Below are positions 38,820 through 50,330 of a stretch of 64,000 nucleotides of DNA, piece after piece. Where the stretch lies: assembly GCA_025094145.1 (NCBI GenBank), contig JALLLS010000061.1:1-64000 (forward strand), in the 5' to 3' direction. The notes under the pieces are model-generated. The model was given only the letters and a program-made list of their open reading frames with translations. It ran no database searches and was not told the DNA's origin. The position numbers and the translations under genes were made by a program. This stretch comes from Spinellus fusiger. Lineage: Eukaryota > Mucoromycota > Mucoromycetes > Mucorales > Phycomycetaceae. Numbering within the stretch: the first letter of the stretch is position 1; each line of letters begins with the position of its first letter.

Positions 38820-39956
38820 ATGCTCACCATTAACCTAGAAACAGCCGAAGGGCTTATTACCAGTCTATTCCATCAGTACCATGTGAATAGTAACAACGCT
38901 TCCTCTCAATACCATTTTGCTCAACAAATTTTATGGACTCTTCAACAGACAATTCAACAGAGACACAAAGAGATTCAAGCATTGCAAGAAATAACTAAGA
39001 GAATATTAGTCTTTTTTGACCAGAAATTCAACAGCTATGAAGAGATTATAATCTCTCATCAGAATACAATACGTTATATCGATCAACAAATGACCACTCT
39101 TGACAATGACAAAAGTTACTATGAAAAGATAATAAGCCAAGTAAAAAGAGAGCTCTGTATCCAACGACAAGTAGCTGTGGATAGGCGATCTAAGAAATCA
39201 AAAAGAGAGTGCCAATACAACAAGATAAGCTGGGTTCCATGCTTTTCTATTCTCTATTTAAGAAAGTATAAGAAAGCCCGTGATAGATTGGCCATGGCAG
39301 ATCAAGCAGTAGTGGACGCCAACAATACACTGATTGCCTATCGCGCCTCACTGCATGAGAAGATCAATAGTATGTATTGCTTGCAAACTGAAAAAGAAAA
39401 CATTGAAGATAAAATAAAGAAGACAGTAGAAGATGTAGGCTCTCTTAAAAAACTTGCAGCACAACTCTCTGAAAGCGATGATTTTTGGAGAGACTTTTAT
39501 ACATATCATATCAAGTTTACTAGCGAGACCGTGAAAGATCTTATAGAAATCTTTCGTACGGGCTCTTCCAAAAACCACGAACACTCTATCAAGGCATTTA
39601 AGATATCTTGTCTTGAGTACGGAGAAGCAGAAGCCTATGGAAACAGTCGCTGGTCTCATCTTCAAGTAGACTACAATTGCTCAGACTGTGGAGTCAACCA
39701 TACAGGGTGGCCTATCCTTGATATCAAAACTGAACATGGCTTGCTATGTAGTGTGTGTGGTTCTCATGCACAAGAGAGCAGAATCTCGGTGGTTTCTTTC
39801 TCTTCTAAGAAGTCTGCTCAGTCGACCATGAATAGCAAGAAGAATTTTGTATATCAAGTGAAGCCACGTCTAACAAAAATGATCAAAAGAATGTTTCCAA
39901 AATCCATCCCTCATGGAATCATGTTTTCTTCTGTGTCTGCTGCTAAATCCCTATAA
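38820..39956 (+). CDS. unknown coiled-coil protein with a C-terminal Cys4 zinc site
   Basis: A single uninterrupted frame of 378 aa. Residues about 30-230 form long helices rich in Gln/Lys/Glu with heptad spacing, interrupted by a short hydrophobic patch (WVPCFSILYL, about 138-147). Around residues 287-320 the sequence CSDCG-x19-CSVCG could bind one zinc ion. The C-terminal 50 residues are basic. I do not recognise the family; no enzymatic motif is visible. The intact length and absence of stops support it as a real gene. Confidence 0.7.
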   Translation: MLTINLETAEGLITSLFHQYHVNSNNASSQYHFAQQILWTLQQTIQQRHKEIQALQEITKRILVFFDQKFNSYEEIIISHQNTIRYIDQQMTTLDNDKSYYEKIISQVKRELCIQRQVAVDRRSKKSKRECQYNKISWVPCFSILYLRKYKKARDRLAMADQAVVDANNTLIAYRASLHEKINSMYCLQTEKENIEDKIKKTVEDVGSLKKLAAQLSESDDFWRDFYTYHIKFTSETVKDLIEIFRTGSSKNHEHSIKAFKISCLEYGEAEAYGNSRWSHLQVDYNCSDCGVNHTGWPILDIKTEHGLLCSVCGSHAQESRISVVSFSSKKSAQSTMNSKKNFVYQVKPRLTKMIKRMFPKSIPHGIMFSSVSAAKSL

Positions 39957-40382
39957 AGATGAGGATACTAAGTAATATTAAGAACCTCGGAAATGTATAA
40001 ATATTAATATACTAAGATACAAGATAGAATGACCACTAATCTCCAACGAATAAAGATAGACCCCACAGTGTTAATGTTTTTTTAGCTGTAATACGTTTTA
40101 TTCCACCTATTCTATTTGCTATGGATATTATAATTAGCAAGCCATCTACTATGTCACAGTGCAGCCTTTTGTTGTCTTTGTATAAATAAACACAAGTTCC
40201 TACAGGGCAGCCCGAGTGTCTAGCAGAATGGCAAAAAGACATCGCCCACAAATAAAATACTTTAATCTGTACAAATAAACACTGTGATGAAGAATATGTC
40301 TAGAGAACACATATAGACGTTCTTTAATATATAAAGCCCGGGCAAAGGAGAATAAAATCATACACAACACAAAAACATTCGT
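39957..40382. other. intergenic between convergent genes
   Basis: A minus-strand open frame of 71 codons (40251-40036) is present, without recognisable similarity. Nothing else seen. Confidence 0.4.
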
Positions 40383-41303
40383 CTAAATATCAGTTAAGCA
40401 GTCTTTGATAGCCTTGTAGTAATCACTGGAAAGATGTTTTGAGAGTTCTTCTTTTGTCAACCATGCAAATTCTGACACGGTGATGTTGGGATTTACTTGA
40501 CCAGCAAACATGCGTGCCTTCATAAAGAAGGTCTGGAGGGAAGAAATGAGGCCCATGCTTAAATGTTATTTCCACTCTACCTTTGAACCACTTTCTGCTA
40601 AACCTTGAGTAGCAGCCTGCTTGCGGAAGCCAATGGGCTGTCTACCTACGAGCCATATGTCCATATCTTCTCCACATGATTCTTTCAATTGACGTTCAGC
40701 AGCCTGACAGATGGATCTTTTGGGTCAATACCTTTACAAGAGTATATTTGTAATGCCATTTACCTCATGCAAATACTCTGTTGTATCCACCTGTCCTTCT
40801 GGGAATACCCAAGCAGGAGTTTCCCCGGTACGAACTACTAAATACAGTGTACGCTGCAGTGCACGATCAAGACTCTTCTTATCGTCCACCTTGTCTGCCT
40901 CGGTGTCTCTTGGCAATGTGTTCACCTTGCTAATAGTACCGGACATTGTTTCGTCTTTAGCCAGTGTTTGTTGTGCTGATACCAGGGCATCCGACAAGGA
41001 TCGCGATGTGTCGGGCATAGCTTTTATACGTTCTGCTTCCTCCTCTTTCCATCGGCGTTCTGCAATAGAACCCTTTTTAAAGTAGAACTCGGTGGGAAAT
41101 GTTGTAGAAGCTCCACGCTCCAACTTTTCCTTGTAGTCAAAGTAGGCTTTTTCGAAGCTGGTTGAATCACGTGTAATCTGGGGAGGGCGAGACAGAATGA
41201 CAGACACCATAACACGGGAGTTCCTCACAAGCAGAGGTGTTTTTAGGGTCTTTTCTGTGGAGAGACATCGTCTAGCAATCGTGTGTGATATTCTATTCAG
41301 CAT
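40383..41303 (-). CDS. mitochondrial large ribosomal subunit protein mL46
   Basis: Structural component of the mitoribosome with a NUDIX-like fold. Exons 41303-40764, 40703-40581, 40532-40383; 270 aa. The start MLNRISHTIARRCLS is a good mitochondrial presequence (Arg-rich, no acidic residues) and was chosen over an upstream in-frame ATG (41339). Signatures: VMVSVILSRPPQITR, YFKKGS-like FYFKKGSIAERRW, LYLVVRTGETPAWVFPEG (NUDIX-like strand, catalytic motif degenerate) and EFAWLTKEEL near the end. Converges with the coiled-coil gene. Confidence 0.9.
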
Positions 41304-42429
41304 TGGACTGGCCTTGTTTTCTTTCCTCTCGCAGTGCAAGCCTTACTATTTTCAAGTGAAAAACATTTGTGACGTGTAATCGAGTGGTGTCGGAGAGTAG
41401 AATATAGGACAGACAGGGCAGTAGGAGAAAAGAGTGAAAAAGACTAACGAGAGTCAGACAAAAAAGAAGGTTTTCATAGTACAAAGGATAGTGTGGCAAT
41501 ATAGAATTATTTCTTATTTGTACTTGATTTGAGTTTTGAAGTATGTTTCTAATTATAGTATTTAGGACAGAAGGATGGAGCATTGTACTTATAGGCCTAC
41601 CTGTTGAATTCAAAGCCATGTGAATGGATTTAGTATAGGACCCTGTTTTTGAAAAGAATACATTTTTAAGCAAGTATGGGAAGACGAATTTCTGATGTTT
41701 GTAGGATGGACCAAGTCATAAACAAAGAAAGATAGCATTTTATATCGAATCCTAGTAAGATGAAGAATGCCTATTTTTATAATAATAGTAGTAATAGTAA
41801 TAATAATAGTAGTGGTAATAATAATAACAGTAGTAGTAATAATAACACTAATAATAACACTAATAATAACACTAACATTAATAATAACACTAATAACACT
41901 AATAACACTAACACTAATATTAAAAAGAGGGCTATACCAAAATGAATAGATTCTAGAATATATCTTACTGTGTTCATAAAGATACTTGCAGAAGAAAAAG
42001 AATGCAGATGAATTGAAACAGTACAACAGATGATGCAATTGCATTTATAAAACAAAAACATATTATTCCTGCTTCCCTGCAGATAAACTCACTTGGAACA
42101 TTAGACTTGATCAGTTCTCAATCAGTCTGTTGTTAAACTGCGTATTTTACTCATCAATCCAACCATAAACACCCACACACCTAATAGTATTGCCACTGGC
42201 ATTGTCATTGGAGTCAACTGATGAATTACCATTTAGTATTTGTTAAAGTTTGACATCAGAGTTTGGGGCTGTTTTTATAGATTATCACAGGTACAGACAT
42301 GATATAAAAGAAAAAGATTATTATCTACAATAAACTCTTGATAAAAATAGAAGTGTAATATGCAACAAGAAAAAACATGGCTCATTAAGTGTAATTACAG
42401 AAATGCAGTGATGTAAACACCTTTCTCAT
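41304..42429. other. intergenic with AAT/AGT/AAC repeats
   Basis: 41780-41930 is an imperfect trinucleotide tract of AAT, AGT and AAC units. Open frames over it are poly-Asn, poly-Ile or poly-Leu artefacts. No gene seen. Confidence 0.6.
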
Positions 42430-43134
42430 TTAGGCTTGTATCTGATGGACACGGGGACAATGAAAATGTGATGTGCTTAACACTACCATCTCATGGGAAT
42501 GGCCAAGTGGCGGGAGACGAACTGAAGGAGAATGCGTGGGATCATGACTGCAGAAGGCTCTTTTTCTACTTGTCTCGTGCCTGTGTTGTCGGGAATTCTG
42601 TGAAGAGATCTCTGGAGAAAACGAATTTCGCGCAAGGGCCAAAGGATATTGAACCGGAGAAGGCAGATGAACTGGAAGAGAAGAGCTGCGAGTATTTGGG
42701 TGGACTGAGGTAGATGATGCAGGTGGTGAAGAACGTACATTGCTGGTGTATAATGGGTATTTGCGTGACTTTCGCATGCCTTGGATTGTGCGGTAACGAT
42801 TGAAACATGTTGCTCGTTTACGGTGGGGCATCTGTCCTGAGATTTGTCCCCATGTCAACCCTTTTGCTACACCTTGGCATATAATGTTATCTTCAAGTTC
42901 AGAAAATCGGCTTCGGGGTCTGTTACTGAAAACGGGTTGGAGAGGATGAGGAAAATGGCACTTATTAGACTTTGGCTGATATGAAAGGCAGGGTGATAGA
43001 AGGGGTTTTGTTTGACATGAATGGGTTCTGCAAGATGGATTTAGCAAATCAGCAACTGAAAATATATTAAACACACACACACACGCAAAAGTCATTAGTC
43101 ATAAAGCAGGCTAATGTGAAAGCTTACTTTTCAT
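42430..43134 (-). CDS. Myb/SANT-like DNA-binding protein
   Basis: Exon 1 (43134-43128, seven coding nucleotides, ATG AAA A) joins 43055-42430 to give 210 aa. Residues about 50-100 form one Myb-type repeat: RFSELEDNIICQGVAKGLTW, ISGQMPHRKRATCFNRYRTI. The expected Trp pattern is degenerate (F, W, and then F instead of a third W). Upstream and downstream are Ser/Pro/His-rich disordered stretches. Probably a small transcription factor or telomere/chromatin protein; target unknown. Confidence 0.7.
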
Positions 43135-45355
43135 ACTAGAGTAAAATTATGAAAGAAAAGTAATAATGGAAAGAAAAGAATATGGACAGGACTTTATAGA
43201 GTCTTGAGTAAATTACAAGTTGTTGTTATTATTGCTAAAACATGTTCTTTTTTATAATAATAATAATAAAAAAGTTAAAAGGTTGAATGCGCGGCACTGA
43301 TGTGATGCGTTAATGTTTCATTGTATTGCTTTATGTGCTTTTTATCATGAATTTATATTTATACTCTTACAAAGAGTAAAACAAGGGATTGCCATCAAAT
43401 GTAGTACTACTGGTAGTATACCTCTACATTTACTAAATACATACATACATACAAATACATCGTATTTATAAATACAAGTTACAAAATTATATATTTAATC
43501 ACTTTATAAATGTATATCTTTATTTATACCTTGTCTATAGATGTATGTATGGAATAAAGAACAATGATCTGCACATTATTTTATAGAAACAATATTATTA
43601 CTATATTTATCATTAATGGCAACATTATATCTTTCTTACTCCTATTCCCATCTCTTCAATTTACTAATTGAAATCTATTATTGTATACAGGTTATAAATG
43701 AAGATAAAGTTTGTTCATTGAGATGACATACAAAACCAATTATTACTGTTTTATAACATCTATTAGAGGTTTAAATGTACTTTATAGTATTGTTTGTTTG
43801 TTTGTTTGTCTCAAGAAAGGAAAGATGTATCTTATCCATTTAGAATACTATGATTTTTTTATGAATAGCTACCAAACAAAAAGATGCTTAGTACTTGTAC
43901 CAGGTTTTCCTTTCCATCTTCCATCATAACCCCTTATGAGATTCTTTTTATACATATCTTTGCTTATTCGATATTTCATGACATAATAAAGATGTACTGA
44001 GCAGAAGATATGTACTCTATAGGTATTCCTCTCTACTAGATCTAATAAACAGAATCAGTCAAGTTAAATATAGCTCGAGTTTATTAGCTGAATCAGTGCT
44101 CTTTTCATATCATTACTACATTATGCATAGTACCTTTCATAAGAATAAAATAATGAATTAAAAACAGTAGGTCCAATTATAGCACTTGTAGTAAATATGG
44201 CATCAGTGTACACCCTTTGTTTACCTCGTATGTTTAAATAAATAAGCTACTCGTAAAGAATAATGACATTGAACACAAGATTAAACATCTATTTCTCAAT
44301 ACTATTAATAATAATACCAATCCTTTTTTAAGATTCAAAACTTAAAGCCATTCATTTCTAATAAAAGAAAAGGCTTCAATAAATGTCAACTCTAATATTA
44401 ACATATAGCATCAATAAGAAAACATCAGCAATACTGTAATATGAGTTCTGATAATTAGTTTATGAAAATTGATAATAATAATAAAAAAATAGTTTTAATA
44501 TAAGCCTTGTTGATATACATTGGTTATTCCGATAAATAAACAAAAGTAATAGTAACTATCCATTATTATTTCAAGTCAACCGTCTCATGCAAAGAGAGTT
44601 TTTATTATTATTATTATTATTATTAAAAAAAAAGAATTCTAGGTGGGCGATTCTTTATAGTATTGATGTGAACATGTTATTCTATTCCAAATCTACACCA
44701 GAATCTTAAAAGCATCTACTGTTTTTGGTATGTTATTTTCTTATGCAGATGTATGTAGTGTATCCTTTTTCTTCTTTCAATAACACCGTAGTTATAATAA
44801 CCTTCTTCAATGAGTTTATTTATTTCATATATTGATATTCTCATTTGAATTGATGAGCTCATTGTATGGAGAAAGAGAGAAAACTATTTACTATGTTTGT
44901 GTATTATAAATAATAAATAAATTATACACCTACTTGCTTAGTATCAGTGTCTTTTTAGAGATAACAAACTAGATACAGAAATGTATATTTCTTTTATGCA
45001 TTCCAACAAAAATTATTCAATTCTTATTTTTTAACTATATTCTTCTGTCCTTTGTATTTCAGAAGGAATACAAGAAATAAATAACAATGAATGATGTACT
45101 TGGTCTGACACAATTGTCTCATCAATAGAGAAAGAGAGAGATCTACAGTACCCTCCCCGTTCCTGTCATTAATAACCTATTGGTATTTCTAAATTCACCG
45201 TCTGTATAAGCACTGGTTATGTTTTAGGAGCAGGGCCACAGATAATATCTTCTCATAGCCTTCGTTTATTTCTTTTGATTTATCTTTTGATTTTTGATTA
45301 AATCTCTATTTTGGTCACACTATTGAAAAGAGCTTCAACCTGGACTCTTTGTCCA

Positions 45356-45410
45356 TTATTATTATTATTATTATTATAATAATAATAATAATAATAATAG
45401 TAGTAGTAGT
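45356..45410. repeat. (ATT)n/(AAT)n self-complementary microsatellite
   Basis: Eight ATT units followed directly by AAT units, then AGT units. The ATT and AAT halves are inverted copies and could extrude a cruciform. Confidence 0.9.
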
Positions 45411-46014
45411 AGATTGAATGACAATGTTATATTTATAAATATATATAAAGCAAAGGGATTCGATAGTCGTCCTTTAAGAAACATCATGTCACTGATGACC
45501 ATAAACCTTTTACATAAACAATAAAATATACATCATATTATAATATAATTGGTCTTTAACCATCTTTTTCATAATTTCAGTCATCTCAAGTAAGCATTCT
45601 ATCTGTTTTTTTTATCAAGATATATCTTCTTCTTTTTATTAAGATATAATCTTTCACTCCAAGTGCTGTATATCATGATCATGATCAAAATCAGAATAAC
45701 GGATAATAATAAAGATAACATTGGCCACTGAGATATGTTACTCACTCTGATAATGATGACGCTAGGTTAGTGAGACAGTGCTACTAATAAAACTATAATT
45801 CTTTCATCATCTTTGTTATAAAGAATAAAGCTGACATTATTCTATTCTTGGTAGTGACCTGATCTTTAAGCCCTTTTTTTTTATCTTTTTAAACCAATAA
45901 AGTAACAGGTTGGATTCTAGTTTTGTCAATGACAGATTGGTATCTTGATGTATTCTCTAAAAAACAACGATGTAACCTTACTCCCTTTGTTACATAAACA
46001 AGACCCTTTTTTTC

Positions 46015-46022
46015 ATATAAAA
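46015..46022 (+). promoter_or_regulatory. TATA box of the Kre9/Knh1-like gene
   Basis: ATATAAAA lies 66 bp upstream of the ATG at 46088. Confidence 0.5.
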
Positions 46023-46087
46023 GCACAGATGATATTCCATTCTTTTCTTCCAAACAAGCCTTATTCTTTATTTCTCTATCTGCCCAT

Positions 46088-46777
46088 ATGAAGTCTATTC
46101 TCTTTACCACCTTTTCTTTCTTTGCCACAATTGCCAGTGCCAAAATCAGATTTATTACACCCAATTCGAATGTTTCCTGGACTGCGGGCAATGCTGCTGA
46201 TATTCAATGGGTGAACGACAAAAGATACACTGGTTCAGATTGCGAGATCCAGTTATTGACGGGAGACCCCCGTGATGCTACCATTGTTGCCAATTTGACA
46301 TCTTCTGGTGCTATTCAGTGTTCTGACAATGACTTTAAGATCAAGGCCCTTGAAGATTATGCTTCAGGCTCCGTATTCCTTCGTATAGGACAGGCCAACA
46401 TTACAAGATGGTATTATTCCGAAAACTTCCCTTTTCATGGCCAAGGATCTGTACCACCTCTTAGTCTTGCTCCCGGAGATGTCCGCCCTCATACACAACC
46501 AGGAAGTATTCCTACAGGCGCCCTTCCCATCCCCACCATGATCAGCAGTGCTTCTGGTAATGCTCAAGCCAGTGCCACCAACACCATCACAGCCAGTGGT
46601 CAAGCCACTCTTTCTCCTACACAATCGTCTGATGTTCTTTCTAAATTCTCCTCCATCTCATCATCAGTTTCTGCTGCTGCTGCTACTACTAGTCAAAATG
46701 TAGATGCTCTCATGTCACAGTTTCTATCCATCTCTTCTTCAGTGGCAGCTGTTGCTACTGCCGCGGCCAACCAGTAA
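46088..46777 (+). CDS. secreted Kre9/Knh1-domain (Ser/Thr-rich wall) protein
   Basis: A single exon of 229 aa. Signal peptide MKSILFTTFSFFATIASA (cut near 18). Residues 22-115 fit the Kre9/Knh1 N-terminal domain (PF10342 type): FITPNSNVSWTAG, IQW and the Asn-linked site NIT. The C-terminal half is Ser/Thr/Ala-rich and probably O-mannosylated. It ends without a hydrophobic tail, so it is secreted or wall-bound rather than GPI-anchored. A related gene converges from 48878. Confidence 0.8.
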   Translation: MKSILFTTFSFFATIASAKIRFITPNSNVSWTAGNAADIQWVNDKRYTGSDCEIQLLTGDPRDATIVANLTSSGAIQCSDNDFKIKALEDYASGSVFLRIGQANITRWYYSENFPFHGQGSVPPLSLAPGDVRPHTQPGSIPTGALPIPTMISSASGNAQASATNTITASGQATLSPTQSSDVLSKFSSISSSVSAAAATTSQNVDALMSQFLSISSSVAAVATAAANQ

Positions 46778-47963
46778 TTATTATCATCCTCACTAAGATC
46801 ACCCCTCTATTTTAAACTAAATACAAATATAAATAAAAAATACTATTACTCAAGGAATTGTTTTTATTCTCTGATTGATTATCACTTTTAACAGATAAAT
46901 AGAAGATTCTATATCCTATTAGGACCTGCCCTATAGAATTTTAATAAATATAAACCAATTCTACAAAAACACATATAACTGCATAAATGAAGCTGTAAAA
47001 TGTAAAGAAAGTGGAATGAGTGTAGGACAATCACCTACAAAACGTCTAATGAAGCAACAAGAAGCAACAGGCACTTATTTAATCTCAGAATAACCTTTGA
47101 GGATCTTTGAGTTTTTATAAATATATAATAATTATGTGTGTGTTTGTGTGTGCAAGTATCGCTCCTAGAAACTGTAAAAGTCAAGCGTTAGGCTAAATAA
47201 AATCTTGGTATCATCTGTCTGTGCTTATTTTTATTTTATTTTGCCCATACATGGGAGATATAACGCTACTGCATCTACTATGATAGTCTGCCGTCATTTG
47301 TGTTACACGTATTAGAGCAGTTGAGATAGATGAAATAATGAGTAAAACTACATTTGAAACTGATGCCTCTATTGAATCAACAGACGTCTTTATGAATTCT
47401 TTCTTTTTGCTCTTCTTCATTGTGAGAAAATAATAGAAGCATGTTGGATTTTTATTTCTCTTGAATAGATCGATTCAAGATCATATCAGATCAGTAGGTG
47501 TAGTACCAGAGCATAAGAAATAAGTTAGACAATAGTCCTTGGCGTGTATTTGTTCCGAGGCATGTCATCGTTCCGTTAAAGATAGTTTATGGATCTTTTA
47601 TTTTCTTTATACTTTCTTTTAGTGTCATGTACTTCTGCATGACAAAGAGACTAGGTCAGATTATATCATTTCCTAGTTAGAAACCCAATCTTATCTGATC
47701 CTATTTTTCTTCTTTTTCTTTCGATGAGCTCAGAATAGAATATGTCTGGTGTAAACTCAATTCATCCCATTCACCATTCTCTGTGCAGTCATTACAGAAG
47801 AAAACAAATGAATCAATCAAAGCAAAAGCAAAATTTGGATAATAGAAAAGCACGGTGTTTATAATGTATAATAATATAATGTATAATAATGTATAATAAT
47901 ATAATGTATAATAATATAATATAATATAATGCATAGTAATATAATATAATATAATAACGGGCC
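46778..47963. other. intergenic between convergent wall-protein genes
   Basis: No gene seen. 47860-47955 is an ATAATGTATA-type tandem tract. Confidence 0.5.
47860..47955. repeat. AT-rich ATAATGTAT minisatellite
   Basis: Imperfect head-to-tail ATAATGTATA/ATAATATA units over about 95 bp, lying immediately downstream of the GPI-protein stop codon (47964). Confidence 0.85.
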
Positions 47964-48878
47964 CTAGTAGCCTATCAATCCACCCATAGCTACAAGAGGA
48001 ATCCAAAGTAAAGCACTTTTCATTTTAAGACCAGTTGCATAATTCTCCTTTCTAATCTGTATGGGAGCACCTGTAGAACCAGGAGCAGGCTGGCCATTTT
48101 CATTACCAGGAGTTGAGGGAGCCCGAGTCTCTTGAGAGGCAGGGAGAACAGTACTGTTAACAGTGGAGGAAAACACACGGGTGCTTGGGGAAGTAGTAGT
48201 GCTATTATTTGCCGAGTTCTTAATTGAAAATGGACCAGCAAAAACATTGGTACTGTTTAGCAGCACAGACAGATCAGAATCCTATCTTTTTCTTCTTCCC
48301 CCTACCACCCTTATCATACTATAGGGAATAGACTGCTTACCTAGTGCCATTCTGTTCAAAGGAGAATCTAAAGGCATATGTCTCAGAAGTAAATAGGCCC
48401 GACGGCATCTAAGGAGAACAAAAAAGGTTATTTACACAGACATCTTCCTTTATATTTAGCCCATCTCTTCCTCACATAATAGAGAGAAAAGAGTAAATAC
48501 CATGACTGTATAGTTATTGGCTTTTCCATCAAGAATAACAAAAGAGTAAGGCGTAGGGACCATAGTCAAAGGATTGTTTCCATAGAGCAACTCAGCCTTG
48601 ACCTGGGTGTTGATGCCATTTATCCATGCTAGAATAGATATTAGGACAGTGATTCTTTAACACCAACGCATGAACTTACTAATGGTTGCTCTAAGATATA
48701 AAGATAAAGATAAAAAAAATGAGTCTCTTTCTTATACTCTTTCTTATACTACTTACGGCTGACCTGCAGTATAGGTACTGTTGGGAAGAGGAGAGGTGAT
48801 ATAAAATGGAATGGTTTGAGCAGTAACTAAACACAAGAAAAGGCAGATAGTAACAAATATAACAAGGGGAGATTTCAT
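47964..48878 (-). CDS. GPI-anchored Kre9/Knh1-domain protein
   Basis: Exons 48878-48757, 48690-48680, 48628-48501, 48408-48341, 48252-47964; 205 aa. Signal peptide MKSPLVIFVTICLFLCLVTA, then the domain ITSPLPNSTYTAGQPATITW (the T-A-G-x-x-A-T-I-x-W pattern of PF10342), several N-glycosylation sites, and a Ser/Thr/Pro-rich stalk. The C-terminus has a small-residue omega region followed by ALLWIPLVAMGGLIGY, a GPI-attachment signal. Exon 2 is only 11 nt (codes for ATI) and is needed for the conserved motif. The acceptor of exon 5 (GCTAAACAG) was chosen over an upstream AG because only it keeps the frame. Confidence 0.85.
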
Positions 48879-49333
48879 AATGAAGATATATAAAAATAAA
48901 TAAAAACTATTGATTGATGCAGCACCACTCTATGTATTTTTATAAACATTAGAAAAAGTAGTACACATGACGAAGAATGAAGTGAACTTAATTTTCCCTT
49001 GTTCACAGAAACTATACTTGTGTGCTTTTCTCTTTCTCTCTCTCTTTTTTAAGGGTACACATGGATTTGTCTTGTAGTTTATGCATGAATTAACATTTTT
49101 ATTGGCTATTTTAAGTCATCCTGTCGTAATTGTACTCTTCTCTTTGTTCGCTGTCCTTTCAATACCGGTGTCCAGTGGTGCCATGACGAAATTAAATTCA
49201 TCTGCAGACCCTCTTTTTTTTCATGGCAACAAAATATACACTTTTATTTTTCTGGTTTATCATCATGTGTCAGTCATTTTTACTGGATAGTGTACTATCT
49301 TTTGCATGACAGGATCCATCAAGATATTCTTCA
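48879..49333. other. intergenic
   Basis: Upstream of the GPI gene, with TATAAAAA at about 48938 on the minus strand. No other gene seen. Confidence 0.45.
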
Positions 49334-50330
49334 TTATTCTTTAGGTAGTTTACCCTTATCACGAGTTTCCATCAGTGAGTCAACCGAGGCTCCAGTGACA
49401 ATCAGGGAGAAGGATGGGGATAAACCAGAAGGCTTGGACCTTTTATTGGTTCTAGGTGTATAATTTGTGTCGTGATTTCTTTTGTTATATCTACAACAAT
49501 ACTCTGGGAGAGTATGATTTTCCTTTAGAGACATTAGAATATGTCTAAAGTTCAATGTAGCAGCGAGATCACGATTCAAAAGCTTCAATGTCTTGTCTTT
49601 CATACAATTTTGGTTTGAACACCTATTTGAAGGGAGATAAATAAGTATTTGTCTTTTGTTTCTGTTTGATGTAGCTTAAGCTAGCTCTTCAATAGATTCA
49701 ATGTTGTCTCTATCAATAGGTGCTTTGCGACTACCACACGAGGAACGTTTCAACATAAAGTTTTGCTTGACTACCGACACTGCCATACTATTGGTTTCTA
49801 TTGTACTTTGACATCTCATTGACTCATCTATACCTTAATTTTTGAACACCTTTGATGTTAAATTGACAACATGACCCCAAAGATCAAACTTTTCGCCCGT
49901 GTAGCTCTTGTTTTTTTAAGGTGTGGTAGCTGAGTATCTTGGTGTCTATCGTATGAGAAAAGGAAAGAAGTTTTTACAAAGTGAGAAACAACTAAAAGAT
50001 TTGTTTCCATTTTCTTTGTATAGTTGGACCAGCTTAGCAAATATGTCTATGTGCTTGGTTGGATTGACCTTAACATCATAATAGATAGAGTCACATACAT
50101 ACATACATACATACATACATACATACATTTATATATTTATATATAGCAAATCTATAACTGAGAAGATAGTAGGCTAGCAGGTCTTGTACTTGACTAATGG
50201 CCTTTTTGTTTAATAAATCTATGGGTGCATTGGGAACAGCTTTTGTCGAGATATCGAGTTTGATTTGTGTGCATATATCCAACACATTCAATGTGATTAT
50301 ATTTGCAATCATCATATTTACAACAGTTTG
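49334..50330 (-). pseudogene. second Fanzor/TnpB-like nuclease relic (different subfamily)
   Basis: Reading the minus strand with frame changes yields blocks in an order I associate with a Mucorales-abundant TnpB-like/Fanzor family: VQDLLAYYLLSYRFAIYKYI, HIDIFAKLVQLYKENG, a block near DRHQDTQ, FDLWGHVVNLTSKVFKN, STIETNSMAVSVVKQN, then after a deletion RCSNQNC and NRDLAATLNFRHILMSL. The last is the half zinc-ribbon plus the RuvC-III motif with its catalytic Asp. RuvC-I, RuvC-II and the first Cys pair are missing, there are several stops and frameshifts, and an (ACAT)n run (50094-50128) interrupts it. No flanking inverted repeats were found. It is less certain than the relic at 7987. Confidence 0.5.

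Larger units (their letters stand above)
43135..46087. other. 3-kb AT-rich gene desert
   Basis: No supported gene. Includes a (TTA)n run near 44601-44624, an ATT/AAT inverted tract at 45356-45410, and an open frame of 72 codons at 43711 with no features. Confidence 0.5.

Noticed and set aside
40036..40251. 71-codon minus-strand frame downstream of mL46
   Set aside because: No recognisable domain, no partner exons; treated as chance.
41760..42061. Poly-Asn and poly-Leu/Ile open frames on both strands
   Set aside because: Artefacts of a trinucleotide repeat that is open in several frames.
47860..47955. Regular AT-rich repeats resembling an array
   Set aside because: No unique spacers and no fixed repeat-spacer spacing; a minisatellite in a eukaryotic genome, not a CRISPR array.
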